Assembly (NCBI GenBank): GCA_027620105.1
Contig: JAQCIA010000128.1
Coordinates: 1 to 6,325, forward strand
Direction of reading: 5' to 3'
Source of the DNA: Verrucomicrobiota bacterium
Lineage (GTDB): Bacteria > Verrucomicrobiota > Kiritimatiellia > UBA8416 > JAIOPI01
Length of the DNA: 6,325 nucleotides
A program made the translations under genes and the position numbers. Below, one piece after another: positions 6,239 through 6,325 of the stretch. The stretch's first letter is position 1, and each line of letters begins with the position of its first letter. The notes below the pieces were generated by a model. It ran no database searches. It had not been told where the DNA came from and worked only from the letters and a program-made list of their open reading frames with translations.

Positions 6239-6325
6239 GTGGCTGCTCGCGTGTCAAAGTCCGCCGCTCGTCCCTACGGCCAGGGCATACAGCGTGGTTC
6301 GCAGATGCCCGCTTCGGTATGTTCA
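6239..6325 (+). CDS. N-terminal fragment of an unidentified protein, cut by the window edge
   Basis: Twenty-nine codons are visible, beginning at GTG and open to the last base. The N-terminus is basic and polar (MAARVSKSAARPYGQG, then IQRGSQMPASVCS), without a signal peptide or membrane segment, so a cytoplasmic protein is likely. It is preceded by AGGAGG and a plausible promoter at 6184-6212. It is divergent from the czc operon, and its start is 215 nt from that of the operon's first gene. I do not recognise the family. Divergent placement would fit a regulator, but nothing in these 29 residues looks like a MerR, ArsR or response-regulator N-terminus. Confidence 0.6.
   Translation, partial: MAARVSKSAARPYGQGIQRGSQMPASVCS

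Noticed and set aside
1..6325. CRISPR array, transposon, tRNA, rRNA or phage elements
   Set aside because: I found no regularly spaced repeats, terminal inverted repeats, transposase sequence or tRNA-like cloverleaf on either strand.

Overview
The window carries a heavy-metal efflux locus of the CzcCBA (HME-RND) type. It runs on the minus strand from about 6060 down to 36, with the start of an unrelated divergent gene at the right edge. The DNA is GC-rich, every start in the operon except the first has a purine-rich Shine-Dalgarno sequence, and the pump spans two membranes, so the source is a high-GC Gram-negative bacterium. I cannot name the phylum. The short adaptor and the small accessory proteins are unlike the textbook proteobacterial czc operon. 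They remind me of loci from Verrucomicrobia- or Planctomycetes-like lineages, but that is only an impression.

Layout in transcription order (minus strand): a sigma70-like promoter (6059-6031) lies 6 nt before the ATG of a small exported His/Asp/Cys-rich protein (6024-5701). A 90-nt spacer follows with two strong hairpins, the second followed by a short U-tract. Then come czcC, the outer-membrane TolC-like factor (5610-4369); czcB, an unusually short 240-residue periplasmic adaptor (4372-3650); czcA, the 1048-residue inner-membrane RND pump (3634-488); and a 151-residue exported protein with a Cys/His-rich tail (491-36). czcC/czcB and czcA/last gene are joined by 4-nt ATGA overlaps, and czcB and czcA are 15 nt apart, so the last four genes look translationally coupled.

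How they work together: CzcA carries the DFG-x3-DGA-x4-EN motif of divalent-cation HME pumps and would drive proton-coupled metal export through CzcC. CzcB retains the barrel and membrane-proximal parts of an adaptor, but I see no lipoyl domain or alpha-helical hairpin. The downstream 151-residue protein resembles the extra GPxGGRLL-type N-terminal domain found on some long CzcB proteins. The window may therefore hold a divided adaptor: a core CzcB plus a separate metal-binding domain. Three of the four periplasmic proteins (first gene, CzcB, last gene) carry His/Cys motifs, which suggests periplasmic metal capture or sensing around the pump. No metal regulator is visible in the window.

Right side: 6025-6238 holds the operon promoter, a doubtful 21-codon hydrophobic ORF (6090-6155), and a rightward promoter whose spacer is filled by an inverted repeat. 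This promoter precedes a gene with a perfect AGGAGG ribosome-binding site and a GTG start at 6239, which is cut off after 29 codons. The left 35 nt hold only a short GC palindrome after the operon's last stop codon.
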